Assembly (NCBI GenBank): GCA_017409845.1
Contig: JAFQRY010000004.1
Coordinates: 1 to 64,000, forward strand
Source of the DNA: Clostridia bacterium
GTDB lineage: Bacteria > Bacillota > Clostridia > Oscillospirales > Acutalibacteraceae
DNA length: 64,000 bases
Direction of reading: 5' to 3'
Positions 1 to 8,188 of this stretch are shown here, piece by piece (within the stretch, counting starts at the first letter, position 1; the number at the start of each line of letters is the position of its first letter). The translations under genes were made by a program, and so were the position numbers. A model generated the notes under the pieces. It ran no database searches, was not told the origin of the DNA, and was given only the letters and a program-made list of their open reading frames with translations.

Positions 1-6
1 ATGTCA

Positions 7-113
7 AATAAACGAAAAAAATATGCGGCGGGATGAAGGCATCCCGCCCTACTCCTGCAGAGTTCTTGATGCGGGTCGTCGGGTCGCCGACCCCTACATT
101 TATTTCGTTTATG
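7..113. repeat. Composite palindromic intergenic repeat with terminal inverted arms
   Basis: Two different palindromes sit side by side. GGCGGGAT/ATCCCGCC is at 27-34 and 41-48, and GGGTCG/CGACCC lies within 73-95. They are bracketed by imperfect inverted arms around TAAACGAAA (about 7-23 and 97-113, 14 of 17 bases matching). The first palindrome recurs at 3173-3194 and 3515-3536. The arrangement resembles a small non-autonomous element or REP-like repeat. No coding potential is claimed; the short frame across it looks like translated repeat. Confidence 0.6.
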
Positions 114-136
114 TTTCAGCGACTTTATCGACAGTC

Positions 137-165
137 AAAAAACCGCCTTCGGGCGGATTTTTTTA
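137..165. terminator. Rho-independent terminator, possibly bidirectional
   Basis: CCGCC (143-147), loop TTCG, GGCGG (152-156), followed by a run of T and preceded by a run of A. It can stop transcripts from either side. On the plus strand it closes whatever lies left of the window. Confidence 0.75.
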
Positions 166-198
166 TGCAATGCGGAAGAAAAATAAAACTGCAGTCCA

Positions 199-227
199 TT
201 TACATTTGAGGGCGTATATGGTAAAAT
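199..227 (+). promoter_or_regulatory. Sigma-A-type promoter for the oxidoreductase gene
   Basis: TTTACA at 199-204 and TAAAAT at 222-227 are separated by exactly 17 bases. The next start codon is 48 bases downstream, with AGGAGGAA upstream of it. Confidence 0.6.
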
Positions 228-274
228 AAAGTCAGAATTATGCTCAAGCAAATGAATTTACAGGAGGAAATCCG

Positions 275-1639
275 ATGAACTACGATATAATTATTATCGG
301 TGCAGGTCCGGGCGGTATTTTTGCGGCATATGAGCTTATGCAGCATAAGCCTGAGCTGAGGGTTGCCGTTTTTGAAGCGGGTCACGAGCTGAGCAAACGC
401 CGCTGTCCGATTGACGGAGATAAAATCAAAAGCTGCATCAGCTGCAGGAGCTGTTCGATTATGAGCGGCTTCGGCGGTGCGGGTGCTTTTTCCGACGGAA
501 AATACAATATCACCAACGATTTCGGCGGCACCCTGCATGAATATATCGGCAAGAAAAACGCTCTTAAGCTTATGCACTATGTTGATGAAATCAACCTGAA
601 ATTCGGCGGCGAGGGAACGAAGCTTTATTCCACCGCAGGCACGAGATTCAAAACTCTCTGCATTCAGAATGATCTTCACCTGCTTGATGCATCCGTCCGC
701 CACCTCGGCACGGATATCAACTACATCGTGCTTGAAAATATCTATGCTTACCTTAAGGACAAGGTTGAATTCTTCTTTGATACTCCCGTTGAAAGCATAA
801 AAATAATCGCAGGCGGCTATTCCGTGAATGCAAAGGATGAGGCATATACCTGCGAAAAATGCATTGTTTCCGTCGGCAGAAGCGGCAGCAAATGGATGGA
901 GCAGGTGTGCAGATATCTTGATATCCCGACCAGATCCAACCGTGTTGATATCGGCGTGCGTGTGGAGCTTCCCGCAAGCGTTTTTGCACATCTTACCGAT
1001 GAGCTTTACGAAAGCAAGATAGTTTACCGCACGGAAAAATACGGCGACAAGGTGCGTACCTTCTGCATGAATCCCAAGGGCTCGGTTGTCAACGAAAACA
1101 CAAACGGAATTATCACCGTCAACGGTCACAGCTACGAGGACCCTGAAAAGCAGACCGAAAACACCAATTTTGCCCTGCTCGTTGCAAAGCATTTTTCGGA
1201 GCCCTTCAAGGATTCCAACGGCTACGGCGAATCAATCGCAAGGCTGAGCAACATGCTCGGCGGAGGTGTTATCGTTCAGCGTTTCGGTGACCTGATAAGA
1301 GGCCGACGCTCAACCCCGGGCCGCATAGAGGATGCGTTTATCACGCCCACTCTCAACGCAACGCCCGGCGATCTGAGCCTTGTGCTTCCCAAACGCATTC
1401 TTGACGGCATTATCGAAATGATTTATGCCCTCGACAAGGTTGCACCCGGCACGGCAAACGACGATACTCTGCTTTACGGCGTTGAGGTTAAGTTTTATAA
1501 TATGGAAGTAAAGGTCAACAGTCAGCTTGAAACCTGCTATCCCGGGCTTTATATTATCGGCGACGGAAGCGGAATCACCCATTCTCTTTCACATGCATCG
1601 GCAAGCGGCGTTCTTGTTGCAAGAGATATCACGAAATAA
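275..1639 (+). CDS. FAD-dependent oxidoreductase of the uncharacterised dehydrogenase family (COG2509-like)
   Basis: This is a 454-residue flavoprotein. The N-terminal dinucleotide-binding motif GAGPGG is at residues 9-14, and the C-terminal segment GLYIIGDGSG is the usual second FAD contact of this fold. Residues 44-60 carry a cysteine cluster (C44, C54, C57, C60), followed by GFGGAGAFSDGK, a signature of the COG2509-like family. The cysteines could bind a metal or be redox-active; the substrate is unknown. The start has a strong AGGAGG site. The stop codon touches the next gene's reading region, and xpt follows 21 bases later, so the two are probably co-transcribed. Confidence 0.8.
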   Translation: MNYDIIIIGAGPGGIFAAYELMQHKPELRVAVFEAGHELSKRRCPIDGDKIKSCISCRSCSIMSGFGGAGAFSDGKYNITNDFGGTLHEYIGKKNALKLMHYVDEINLKFGGEGTKLYSTAGTRFKTLCIQNDLHLLDASVRHLGTDINYIVLENIYAYLKDKVEFFFDTPVESIKIIAGGYSVNAKDEAYTCEKCIVSVGRSGSKWMEQVCRYLDIPTRSNRVDIGVRVELPASVFAHLTDELYESKIVYRTEKYGDKVRTFCMNPKGSVVNENTNGIITVNGHSYEDPEKQTENTNFALLVAKHFSEPFKDSNGYGESIARLSNMLGGGVIVQRFGDLIRGRRSTPGRIEDAFITPTLNATPGDLSLVLPKRILDGIIEMIYALDKVAPGTANDDTLLYGVEVKFYNMEVKVNSQLETCYPGLYIIGDGSGITHSLSHASASGVLVARDITK

Positions 1640-1660
1640 ATGAGAGGAAGATATAAGGAT

Positions 1661-2242
1661 ATGAATTTTCTGGAAGAAAGAATAGTAAAAGACGGCGTTG
1701 TTAAATCGGGCAATGTTTTAAAGGTTGACAGCTTTCTCAATCATCAGATGGATATTGCTCTTATGGAAGAAATCGGGCGTGAGTTCAAACGCCGCTTCGG
1801 CAGCAAAAAGGTTGATAAGGTTATGACCATTGAGGCTTCGGGCATCGGCATTGCCGCCTTTGTTGCAAAGGAATTCGGCGTTCCCCTGGTTTTTGCTAAA
1901 AAATCAAAGTCAATCAATATCGACGGCGATATGTTTGTTGCCGAGGTTGAGTCGTTCACACATAAAAACAAAAATCAGGTTATCGTGTCAAAAAGATTTC
2001 TTCACGAAAACGAACATATTCTTATCATTGACGATTTTCTTGCCAACGGCTGTGCACTTCAGGGTCTTATTTCCATTGCGGAGTCGGCAGGTGCGGTTGT
2101 TGAAGGCTGCGGAATCGTTATTGAAAAGGGCTTCCAGATAGGCGGCAGGGTTATCCGCAACATGGGTTATCATGTTGAATCCCTTGCGATTGTTGATGCA
2201 ATGGATGCCGAATCAGGCACAATAACCTTCAGAGAACAGTAA
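1661..2242 (+). CDS. xpt: Xanthine phosphoribosyltransferase
   Basis: A 193-residue cytosolic purine-salvage enzyme that converts xanthine and PRPP to XMP. The PRPP loop is visible as IIDDFLANG around residues 122-130, and the N-terminal MNFLEERI is typical of Xpt. An upstream in-frame ATG at 1640 exists. The start at 1661 is preferred because GAGGAAG lies about 11 bases before it and it gives the usual family length. I saw no purine riboswitch upstream; the gene appears to be read through from the oxidoreductase. Confidence 0.88.
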   Translation: MNFLEERIVKDGVVKSGNVLKVDSFLNHQMDIALMEEIGREFKRRFGSKKVDKVMTIEASGIGIAAFVAKEFGVPLVFAKKSKSINIDGDMFVAEVESFTHKNKNQVIVSKRFLHENEHILIIDDFLANGCALQGLISIAESAGAVVEGCGIVIEKGFQIGGRVIRNMGYHVESLAIVDAMDAESGTITFREQ

Positions 2243-2267
2243 AAACGGATTACGGAGAAGAGCAAAA

Positions 2268-3032
2268 ATGAAAGTTCTGATGATTCTGGCAGACGGCATG
2301 CGACCCGATTCGCTCGGCGATGTTGAGCTTGCTCAGAAAATTATTAATAAATCGTCATATATTCCCGATGCACAAACGGTTTTTCCGTCGGTTACGCTGC
2401 CGTGTCACATTTCGCTTTTCCACAGCGTCACACCGCAGCGTCACGGCACAACCACAAACACCTATATGCCGCAGGTCAGACCCGTAAACGGACTTTGCGA
2501 GGTGCTCAGGCAGGCGGATAAAAAGTGTGCCATTTTCTATAACTGGGAAGAAATCCGTGATGTTTCACGCCCGAATTCGCTTGCTCATGCGTGCTTTTAT
2601 GCAGGCAGAAGGATAGGCTATAAGCAGGCGGGCGAGGAGCTGACGGATGAAGCGATAAGATATCTTAAAAAATACGATACCGATTTCACCTTCATTTATT
2701 TCGGCTATCCCGACATGCAGGGTCACAATTACGGCTGGATGACCGATGAATACATGGAGGCAATCGAAAGCTGCTGGAATAACATTGAAAAGCTTATGAA
2801 CGAGCTCGGCGATGAATATACATATATCATCACGGCGGACCACGGCGGTCACGACAGAACCCACGGCACGGATATGCCCGAGGATATGGTTATTCCCGTT
2901 ATCATCAACGGTGAGGGCTTCGGAAAAGAAAAAGCTTTTGAAAATGTAAATATCGTTGACCTTGCTCCGACGGTAACAAAGCTTCTTGGCGTTGAGCCCG
3001 ACGGCGAATGGGAAGGCAGAGCATTAATATAA
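2268..3032 (+). CDS. Alkaline phosphatase superfamily (nucleotide pyrophosphatase/phosphodiesterase-like) enzyme
   Basis: A 254-residue protein without a signal peptide, so probably cytosolic. Metal and nucleophile motifs are in order: ADGMRPD (D9), SVTLPCH with T43 as the likely nucleophile, YPDMQGH, then ADHGGHDRTHG near the C-terminus. This is the binuclear-zinc phosphodiesterase/phosphopentomutase fold. It is shorter than eukaryotic-type NPPs, which suggests a minimal catalytic core. The substrate is not deducible. It lies 25 bases after xpt and is followed by a strong terminator, so it is the last gene of a three-gene unit. Confidence 0.78.
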   Translation: MKVLMILADGMRPDSLGDVELAQKIINKSSYIPDAQTVFPSVTLPCHISLFHSVTPQRHGTTTNTYMPQVRPVNGLCEVLRQADKKCAIFYNWEEIRDVSRPNSLAHACFYAGRRIGYKQAGEELTDEAIRYLKKYDTDFTFIYFGYPDMQGHNYGWMTDEYMEAIESCWNNIEKLMNELGDEYTYIITADHGGHDRTHGTDMPEDMVIPVIINGEGFGKEKAFENVNIVDLAPTVTKLLGVEPDGEWEGRALI

Positions 3033-3037
3033 AGCAG

Positions 3038-3066
3038 GGGACGGCATTAAGTGCCGTCCCGTTTTC
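3038..3066 (+). terminator. Terminator after the phosphodiesterase gene
   Basis: GGGACGGCA (3038-3046), loop TTAAG, TGCCGTCCC (3052-3060), then GTTTTC. A near copy of the same hairpin is at about 3469-3492 inside the repeat cluster, so it is both terminator-like and part of a repeat family. Confidence 0.65.
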
Positions 3067-3167
3067 ATGCAGCCGCATATTTTTAATGAAAAATGAATAA
3101 TGAATAATGAAAAAATTAAGGAAGGGCTCTGCCCTTACCCGATTGTTTTAAATAATAAATGTTTATG

Positions 3168-3583
3168 TGTAGGGCGGGATGCCCACATCCCGCCGTTTAA
3201 AAAACAAAAAATTGCACAGTTCTTTACCTCCTTTTCAAAGGAGGTGGATTTTTGCAAAGCAAAAAGACGGAGGATTGCATTCGGGCGATTCGTGAATCGC
3301 CCCTACAGTTTTGCCCGATTCATTCGGGCGGATGATATCCGCCCCTACCCACACGAGTGATATACGCAAATGCGTGTGATATATTGCTGACGCAATGTGA
3401 TATTTTTGCCGATGGCAAAAGTGATATTCGCCTGACGGCGAGTTCCGTCCATATCCACACAAACCGTAGGGGACGGCCTTAAGTGCCGTCCCGTTTCCAT
3501 GCAGAGTGCAGTAGGGCGGGATGCCCACATCCCGCCATCGAAAAAAAGAAATAGCTGAGCAGGGGACGGCATTCCCTGCAAAA
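3168..3583. repeat. Cluster of stacked palindromic repeats filling the intergenic region
   Basis: The 3033-3667 gap holds no credible gene. It contains GGCGGGAT...ATCCCGCC at 3173-3194 and 3515-3536, a CTCCTTT/AAAGGAG palindrome near 3228-3244, GGGCGATT...AATCGCCC at about 3283-3302, a GGGCGGAT...ATCCGCCC unit near 3326-3344, the GTGATAT hairpin array described separately, and GGGACGGC...GCCGTCCC near 3469-3492. Several units end in CCCTAC. The mix looks like repeated insertion of different small REP/MITE-like cassettes at one place. Confidence 0.7.
3357..3441. repeat. GTGATAT-punctuated array of four short hairpins
   Basis: Exact GTGATAT occurs at 3357-3363, 3376-3382, 3397-3403 and 3421-3427. 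Each copy is followed by a different perfect palindrome: ACGCA/TGCGT, ATTGC/GCAAT, TTTTGCC/GGCAAAA and TCGCC/GGCGA. Spacing is irregular (12-17 bases) and the spacers are self-complementary, which excludes CRISPR. There is no protein-coding signal. Confidence 0.75.
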
Positions 3584-3584
3584 A

Positions 3585-3616
3585 CGGACGATTTGTGAAT
3601 CGTCCGCCTTTTTTTT
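3585..3616 (+). terminator. Rho-independent terminator upstream of the spoVAD remnant
   Basis: CGGACGATT (3585-3593), loop TGTG, AATCGTCCG (3598-3606), then CC and a run of eight T. The stem is perfect and the U-tract strong. Confidence 0.75.
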
Positions 3617-3676
3617 ACGGAATAATTCAGCATTTTCCGCAGATAATATTACCGAAAAAATTTTGAGGTGATATTA

Positions 3677-4339
3677 ATGCCAGTCAGACAGGGGAGATAT
3701 GCTCTTATGCTGCCCTCATCGCCCGGCATAGCAGGCTATGCGGCGGTGGTCGGGAAAAAAGAAGGGCAGGGTCCGCTCGGCAAGAAATTCGACTATATCT
3801 ATGAAGATGCAATGGCGGGCGAAAAGTCATGGGAAAAGGCGGAGAGCATTATTCACCGTGATGCAGTCAGCCGTGCAATCGCAAAGGCAGGGATTTCTCC
3901 GCAGGATGCGGATGTTATTTTTGCAGGTGACCTGCTTAATCAATGCATGGGCACAACCTTCGGAATCCGCGAGCTCGGTATTCCGTTTGCGGGTCTTTAC
4001 GGTGCGTGCTCAACAATGGCACTCTCCCTTGCGGCGGCAGCCGTGTGCGTTGACAGCAGGATAGCCGGAATTGCCGTTGCCTCAACCTCGTCGCATTTCT
4101 GCTCTGCGGAAAAGCAGTTCAGAATGCCGCTTGAATACGGCGGTCAGCGTACTCCGTCTGCTCAATGGACGGCAACCGCATCGGGTGCAGCGGTGGTTTC
4201 GGCAGCAGACTGCAAAGCAAGAATCGAGAAAATCCTCATCGGCAGAATTCAGGATTACGGCATAAAAGACCCCAACAACATGGGGGCGGCAATGGCACCT
4301 GCTGATGTTACAATAACACCATGCCCGACAAAAATATAA
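3677..4339 (+). pseudogene. spoVAD: Truncated stage V sporulation protein AD (SpoVAD), probable pseudogene
   Basis: The sequence matches the thiolase-like SpoVAD fold, a protein needed for dipicolinic acid uptake into the forespore. Recognisable blocks are GIAGYAAVVGKKEG, VIFAGDLLNQCMGTTFG, FAGLYGACSTM, AVASTSSHFCSAEKQFR and GIKDPNNMGAAMAPA. After the last block the frame diverges (DVTITPCPTKI) and stops. The product is about 220 residues where the family has about 335, and no remaining C-terminal part is found before the next gene. The spoVAC and spoVAE neighbours are absent. The coordinates use the ATG at 3677, preceded by TTGAGGTGAT. Confidence 0.75.
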
Positions 4340-4432
4340 ATTAACTAAGCTGCACGGTTATCATACAAAAATCCGGGAAAGGAGGATGAAGTGTGCACTG
4401 TGTCGGGCAGCTTTTTAAGATAAAACAGTCTG

Positions 4433-4461
4433 TTGTTATTTAACGGTGTATATGATACAAT
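4433..4461 (+). promoter_or_regulatory. Promoter for the aldo/keto reductase gene
   Basis: TTGTTA at 4433-4438 and TACAAT at 4456-4461 are separated by 17 bases. The start codon lies 30 bases downstream after AAAGGGGAAA. Confidence 0.55.
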
Positions 4462-4491
4462 AAAACGGAAAAAGAGAAAGGGGAAAATAAT

Positions 4492-5403
4492 ATGTATAAA
4501 ATCGAATTCGGAAAAAGCGGACTTCAGTTGCCGACGGTAGCGGTAGGCTGCATGAGAATAAGCGATAAAAACGAAAGGGAGGTTTCCTGTTTTATTGATA
4601 CCGCACTTGAAAACGGAGCGAATTTCTTTGACCACGCCGATATTTACGGCGGAGGAAAAAGTGAAAGTGTTTTCGGAAAAGCAATATCGGGCTCACTGCG
4701 TGACAAGGTTATAATCCAGACCAAATGCGGTATCCGTCAGGGCAGATTTGATTTTTCCTATGAACATATCATCAGCTCCGTCAACGGCAGCCTTGAAAGA
4801 CTCGGTACGGATTATATTGATGTTCTTTTGCTTCACAGACCCGATGCTCTTATGGAGCCCGAGGAGGTTGCAAGGGCATTTGATGAGCTGAAAGCATCGG
4901 GAAAGGTGCGTCACTTTGGCGTTTCCAATCAGAATCCGTATCAGATGCAGCTGCTTCAATCCTGTCTGGATATGCCGCTTTGTGCAAACCAGCTTCAGTT
5001 CGGAGTTATGCATGCACCGATGATTCAATCGGGCATAAATGTAAATATGTATAATGAATCAGCGGTTAACCGTGACGGCGGAGTGCTTGATTTCTGCAGA
5101 CTTAATAAAATCACAATTCAGCCCTGGTCACCCATGCAGTACGGATTTTTTGAGGGCTGCTTCATAGACAACGAGAAATTCCCCGAGGTAAATTCAAAGA
5201 TGGGTGAAATCGCAGAAAAATACGGCGTTTCAAAAACAACAATCGCATTTGCGTGGATTCTCCGTCATCCGGCAAAAATGCAGCCGGTAACGGGCACAAC
5301 AAATCCCGAGCGTCTTGCAGCCTGCCTCAAAGCAACCGATATCAGGCTGACCCGTGAGGAATGGTATGATATTTATAAAGCTGCAGGAAACATTCTTCCG
5401 TAA
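4492..5403 (+). CDS. Aldo/keto reductase family oxidoreductase
   Basis: A 303-residue cytosolic NAD(P)H-dependent carbonyl reductase of the TIM-barrel AKR superfamily. Expected elements are present in order: GCMRIS near the N-terminus, FFDHADIYGGGKSE carrying the catalytic Asp and Tyr, IIQTKCGIR carrying the Lys, and LLLHRPD carrying the His. The C-terminal HPAKMQPVTGTTNPER is the cofactor-binding strand seen in YdhF-like members. It is a single-gene unit with its own promoter. The substrate is unknown. Confidence 0.85.
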   Translation: MYKIEFGKSGLQLPTVAVGCMRISDKNEREVSCFIDTALENGANFFDHADIYGGGKSESVFGKAISGSLRDKVIIQTKCGIRQGRFDFSYEHIISSVNGSLERLGTDYIDVLLLHRPDALMEPEEVARAFDELKASGKVRHFGVSNQNPYQMQLLQSCLDMPLCANQLQFGVMHAPMIQSGINVNMYNESAVNRDGGVLDFCRLNKITIQPWSPMQYGFFEGCFIDNEKFPEVNSKMGEIAEKYGVSKTTIAFAWILRHPAKMQPVTGTTNPERLAACLKATDIRLTREEWYDIYKAAGNILP

Positions 5404-5434
5404 AACGCTTCCGTTTTTATTTAACAACATTTTA

Positions 5435-5463
5435 TTGTAATTCTGATATTATTATGGTAAAAT
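5435..5463 (+). promoter_or_regulatory. Promoter for the LCP-peptidase-epimerase unit
   Basis: TTGTAA at 5435-5440 and TAAAAT at 5458-5463 are separated by 17 bases. The LCP start codon lies 34 bases downstream. Confidence 0.55.
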
Positions 5464-5497
5464 AAATAATACAGATTATATAGAAACGGGTGTTCCC

Positions 5498-6658
5498 ATG
5501 GAAAAGAAATCAAAGAAAAAGAAATTATGGCTTTTACTGCTGCTGATACCCTTAGTTCTCGTGTTCGGCACGTTTGCAGGCGTTACCCTTCCGCTTATCA
5601 TCAGCTATCATAACAATGCTTATGAGAAGGTTGATATTGTTGAAAGAAGCGATGAATATGTTGTTCCCGAAACCGACCCTCAGCCCGACGAGTGGAAGGA
5701 TGTCACCCTCAGGGAAGAGGATCTCGGCAGGGACCTTGTAACCGAGCCTCAGACTCTTGCAAACAGCGTAAATCAGGGCGGCGGCAGCGGTATTAAGGGT
5801 GACGGCCTTGACAGAAACGCTTCGTTCGGAAGAAACACAAATGTCAAGAGCGTTTACGGAAAAACGCCGATTTATAAGGTTGAAAAGAAAGACCCCAATA
5901 TCGAAAATATTCTTGTTATGGGAACCGACTCAAGAGATGTTACCCGTGAAAGAGGCAGAAGCGACGCAATGATTGTTGTGTCCTACAACAAGAAAACGGG
6001 TAAAATAAAGATGATTTCCGTTCTCCGTGACTCGCTTGTACCTATCGAAGGCAGAGGCTGGAACAGAATCAACGCCGCCTATTCGTTTGACGGAGTAGGT
6101 CTTGCGGTCAACACTGTCAACCAGCTTTTTGACCTCGACATCCAGCGTTTCGTTGTCGTTGATTTCAACGGCGTTACCGATTTTATCGACAAAGCAGGCG
6201 GAGTTACAATCAGCCTTACACAGAAAGAGGTTGATTATATGACGAATTACAGCAACGGTCATGTGAAATACAATGTCGGTCCCAATAAGTTCAACGGTGA
6301 CAGAGCACTTATATATATGAGAATCCGTAAGATTGACAGCGACTTCAAGCGTACCGAAAGACAGAGAAGGGTTATCGAAACCCTTGCAAGAAAGATAGTC
6401 AGCGAAAAGAGCCTTTCGGAGATATATGACCTGACCAATTTCGCCTTCGGTCTTGTAAAGACCAATATCAGCCTTACGGAGCTCACCTCCGTTATCGGCA
6501 ACATTGCAACGGATGCAATGAGAAGCGGACTTGACATGGAATCCCATCATGTGCCCTTCAGCGATGCATATACCTATAAGTATTATAACGGCATGGCGAT
6601 TGTTTCGTTTGATATCAACGATGCATCAAGAAGAGTAAATGAAATTATTTACGGATGA
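5498..6658 (+). CDS. LytR-CpsA-Psr (LCP) family glycopolymer phosphotransferase
   Basis: A 386-residue membrane-anchored protein with a lysine-rich N-terminus and one transmembrane helix at about residues 10-31. A linker of about 100 residues follows, then the LCP catalytic domain. Family motifs visible are ILVMGTDSRD, RSDAMIVVSYN, MISVLRDSLV, RINAAYSFDG and YMRIRKIDSDFKRTERQRR; their Arg and Asp residues bind the polyprenyl pyrophosphate. LCP enzymes transfer lipid-linked polymers to peptidoglycan outside the cell. Its neighbour is the polysaccharide locus, which carries a second LCP. The next gene begins inside its 3-prime end. Confidence 0.9.
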   Translation: MEKKSKKKKLWLLLLLIPLVLVFGTFAGVTLPLIISYHNNAYEKVDIVERSDEYVVPETDPQPDEWKDVTLREEDLGRDLVTEPQTLANSVNQGGGSGIKGDGLDRNASFGRNTNVKSVYGKTPIYKVEKKDPNIENILVMGTDSRDVTRERGRSDAMIVVSYNKKTGKIKMISVLRDSLVPIEGRGWNRINAAYSFDGVGLAVNTVNQLFDLDIQRFVVVDFNGVTDFIDKAGGVTISLTQKEVDYMTNYSNGHVKYNVGPNKFNGDRALIYMRIRKIDSDFKRTERQRRVIETLARKIVSEKSLSEIYDLTNFAFGLVKTNISLTELTSVIGNIATDAMRSGLDMESHHVPFSDAYTYKYYNGMAIVSFDINDASRRVNEIIYG

Positions 6659-6662
6659 TAAA

Positions 6663-7109
6663 ATGAATTCACAGTTTGATATTTCAATTGAAGAATGGCA
6701 TAAGCTCGCAAGAGAAGGTGCACAAATTCCCGTCAGCTTTGTTATAGACGGAGACAGTATGCGGCCGCTGTTGAGAAAGGGCAAGGACAAGGTAACTGCT
6801 GTTCCTGTTTATCGTAATTTGAAAAAGGGTGATATAGTCGTTTTTGCACGAAATGACGGTACTTATGTGTGTCACCGTGTGTGGAAAATCAAAAATGAAA
6901 CCGTTGTTACTATCGGTGATGCCTGCTACGGATTCGATACTCCGATGCATATTTCTCAGGTATGGGGAATTGTTATCCGAAAAGAGAGAAACGGAAAAAC
7001 AGTAAAGATCGATTCTTCTCTTTCGAGAGCCTTCGGAAGATTATGGATGTCTTTAAGGTGGCTCAGAATTACCAGAAGGGATATAAAAAGATTTTTTCGT
7101 AAAGCGTGA
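6663..7109 (+). CDS. S24/S26-like serine peptidase (signal-peptidase-related), probably soluble
   Basis: About 148 residues from the ATG at 6663; an alternative in-frame ATG at 6639 lies inside the LCP gene. DGDSMRPLL holds the catalytic Ser, followed by KKGDIVVFA and CHRVWKI. His at the second position suggests a Ser-His dyad as in SipW-type enzymes rather than the Ser-Lys dyad of standard signal peptidase I. No N-terminal membrane helix is visible; the C-terminus is basic and amphipathic. Such short peptidases occur beside polysaccharide or modified-peptide genes. The substrate is unknown. Confidence 0.7.
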   Translation: MNSQFDISIEEWHKLAREGAQIPVSFVIDGDSMRPLLRKGKDKVTAVPVYRNLKKGDIVVFARNDGTYVCHRVWKIKNETVVTIGDACYGFDTPMHISQVWGIVIRKERNGKTVKIDSSLSRAFGRLWMSLRWLRITRRDIKRFFRKA

Positions 7110-7117
7110 GGTGCAGT

Positions 7118-8188
7118 ATGTTAGCTCAGAATGTTAATCTTAACGGCAAAACGGTTCTTGTTACGGGTGCGGCAGGTTTTATCGGCTCAAACCTCGTGAC
7201 CGAGCTTATGAAAACCGTTGACACAATAAAGATTGTCGGCATCGACAACATGAATGACTATTACGATGTTTCAATAAAGGAATACAGACTCGGTGAAATC
7301 GAAAAGCTTGCCGCTGAAAAAAGCGGATGCGAATGGATTTTCATCAAAGGCAACATTGCCGACAGAACGCTCATTGACGAATGCTTTGAGAAATACGGCT
7401 TTGATGTTGTTGTCAATCTTGCCGCTCAGGCAGGCGTACGCTATTCAATCACCAATCCCGATGTCTATATTGAGAGCAACATTATCGGATTCTATAACAT
7501 CCTCGAAGCTTGCCGCAATCACCCCGTAGAGCATCTTGTCTATGCATCCTCATCATCGGTTTACGGCTCAAATAAAAAGATTCCTTACAGCACCGATGAC
7601 AAGGTTGATAATCCCGTCAGCCTTTATGCGGCAACGAAAAAGAGCAACGAGCTTATGGCTCATTCCTATTCAAAGCTCTATAATATCCCCTCAACGGGGC
7701 TTCGCTTTTTCACCGTCTACGGACCTGCGGGCAGACCTGATATGGCTTATTTCGGCTTCACAAACAAGCTCAGATCAGGTGATAATATTCAGATTTTCAA
7801 TTTCGGCAACTGCAAGAGAGATTTCACTTTTGTTGATGACATTGTCGAAGGCGTAAAGCGTGTTATGCAGTGTGCACCCGAAAAAGAAAACGGTGAGGAC
7901 GGACTTCCCGTACCGCCTTACAGAGTCTATAATATCGGAAACAACAGTCCCGAAAATCTTCTCGACTTTGTTGATATCCTTCAGCAGGAGCTTATCCGTG
8001 CAGAAGTTTTGCCTGCCGACTATGACTTTGAAGCACACAAGCAGCTTGTCCCTATGCAGGCAGGCGACGTGCCCGTAACATATGCAGACACATCCGCACT
8101 TGAGCGGGATTTCGGCTTCAAACCCTCAACCTCTCTTCGCGACGGACTCCGCAGATTCGCAGAGTGGTACAAGGAATTTTATGTGTGA
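7118..8188 (+). CDS. NAD-dependent epimerase, UDP-glucuronate 4-epimerase-like
   Basis: A 356-residue short-chain dehydrogenase/reductase of the extended class. GAAGFIGSNL is the NAD-binding glycine motif, SSSSVYGSN contains the catalytic Ser, and YAATKKSNE is the YxxxK motif. Length and the AGRPDMAYFGF segment fit UDP-glucuronate/UDP-glucose 4-epimerases, so UDP-galacturonate supply for a polysaccharide is the likely role. The start at ATG 7118 is chosen because GTGAGGTG precedes it; an in-frame GTG at 7106 lies on that site. It is the third gene of the LCP unit. Confidence 0.82.
   Translation: MLAQNVNLNGKTVLVTGAAGFIGSNLVTELMKTVDTIKIVGIDNMNDYYDVSIKEYRLGEIEKLAAEKSGCEWIFIKGNIADRTLIDECFEKYGFDVVVNLAAQAGVRYSITNPDVYIESNIIGFYNILEACRNHPVEHLVYASSSSVYGSNKKIPYSTDDKVDNPVSLYAATKKSNELMAHSYSKLYNIPSTGLRFFTVYGPAGRPDMAYFGFTNKLRSGDNIQIFNFGNCKRDFTFVDDIVEGVKRVMQCAPEKENGEDGLPVPPYRVYNIGNNSPENLLDFVDILQQELIRAEVLPADYDFEAHKQLVPMQAGDVPVTYADTSALERDFGFKPSTSLRDGLRRFAEWYKEFYV

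Noticed and set aside
200-1192. Long 330-codon frame antisense to the FAD oxidoreductase
   Set aside because: It is a shadow of the GC-biased codon positions of the oxidoreductase; no ribosome site or motif of its own.
3100-3360. 86-codon frame in the repeat cluster
   Set aside because: Translation of stacked palindromes (the same repeat peptides appear wherever these repeats occur); no start signal or domain.
3357-3441. Possible CRISPR array (regularly repeated GTGATAT)
   Set aside because: Repeat is only 7 bases, spacers are 12-17 bases and self-complementary, and no cas gene is near. No CRISPR array found in the window.
4340-4431. Possible hairpin AAGCTGC...GCAGCTTTTT after the spoVAD remnant
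   Set aside because: The paired arms are only 7 bases and the loop is over 50 bases, so I do not call it a terminator.
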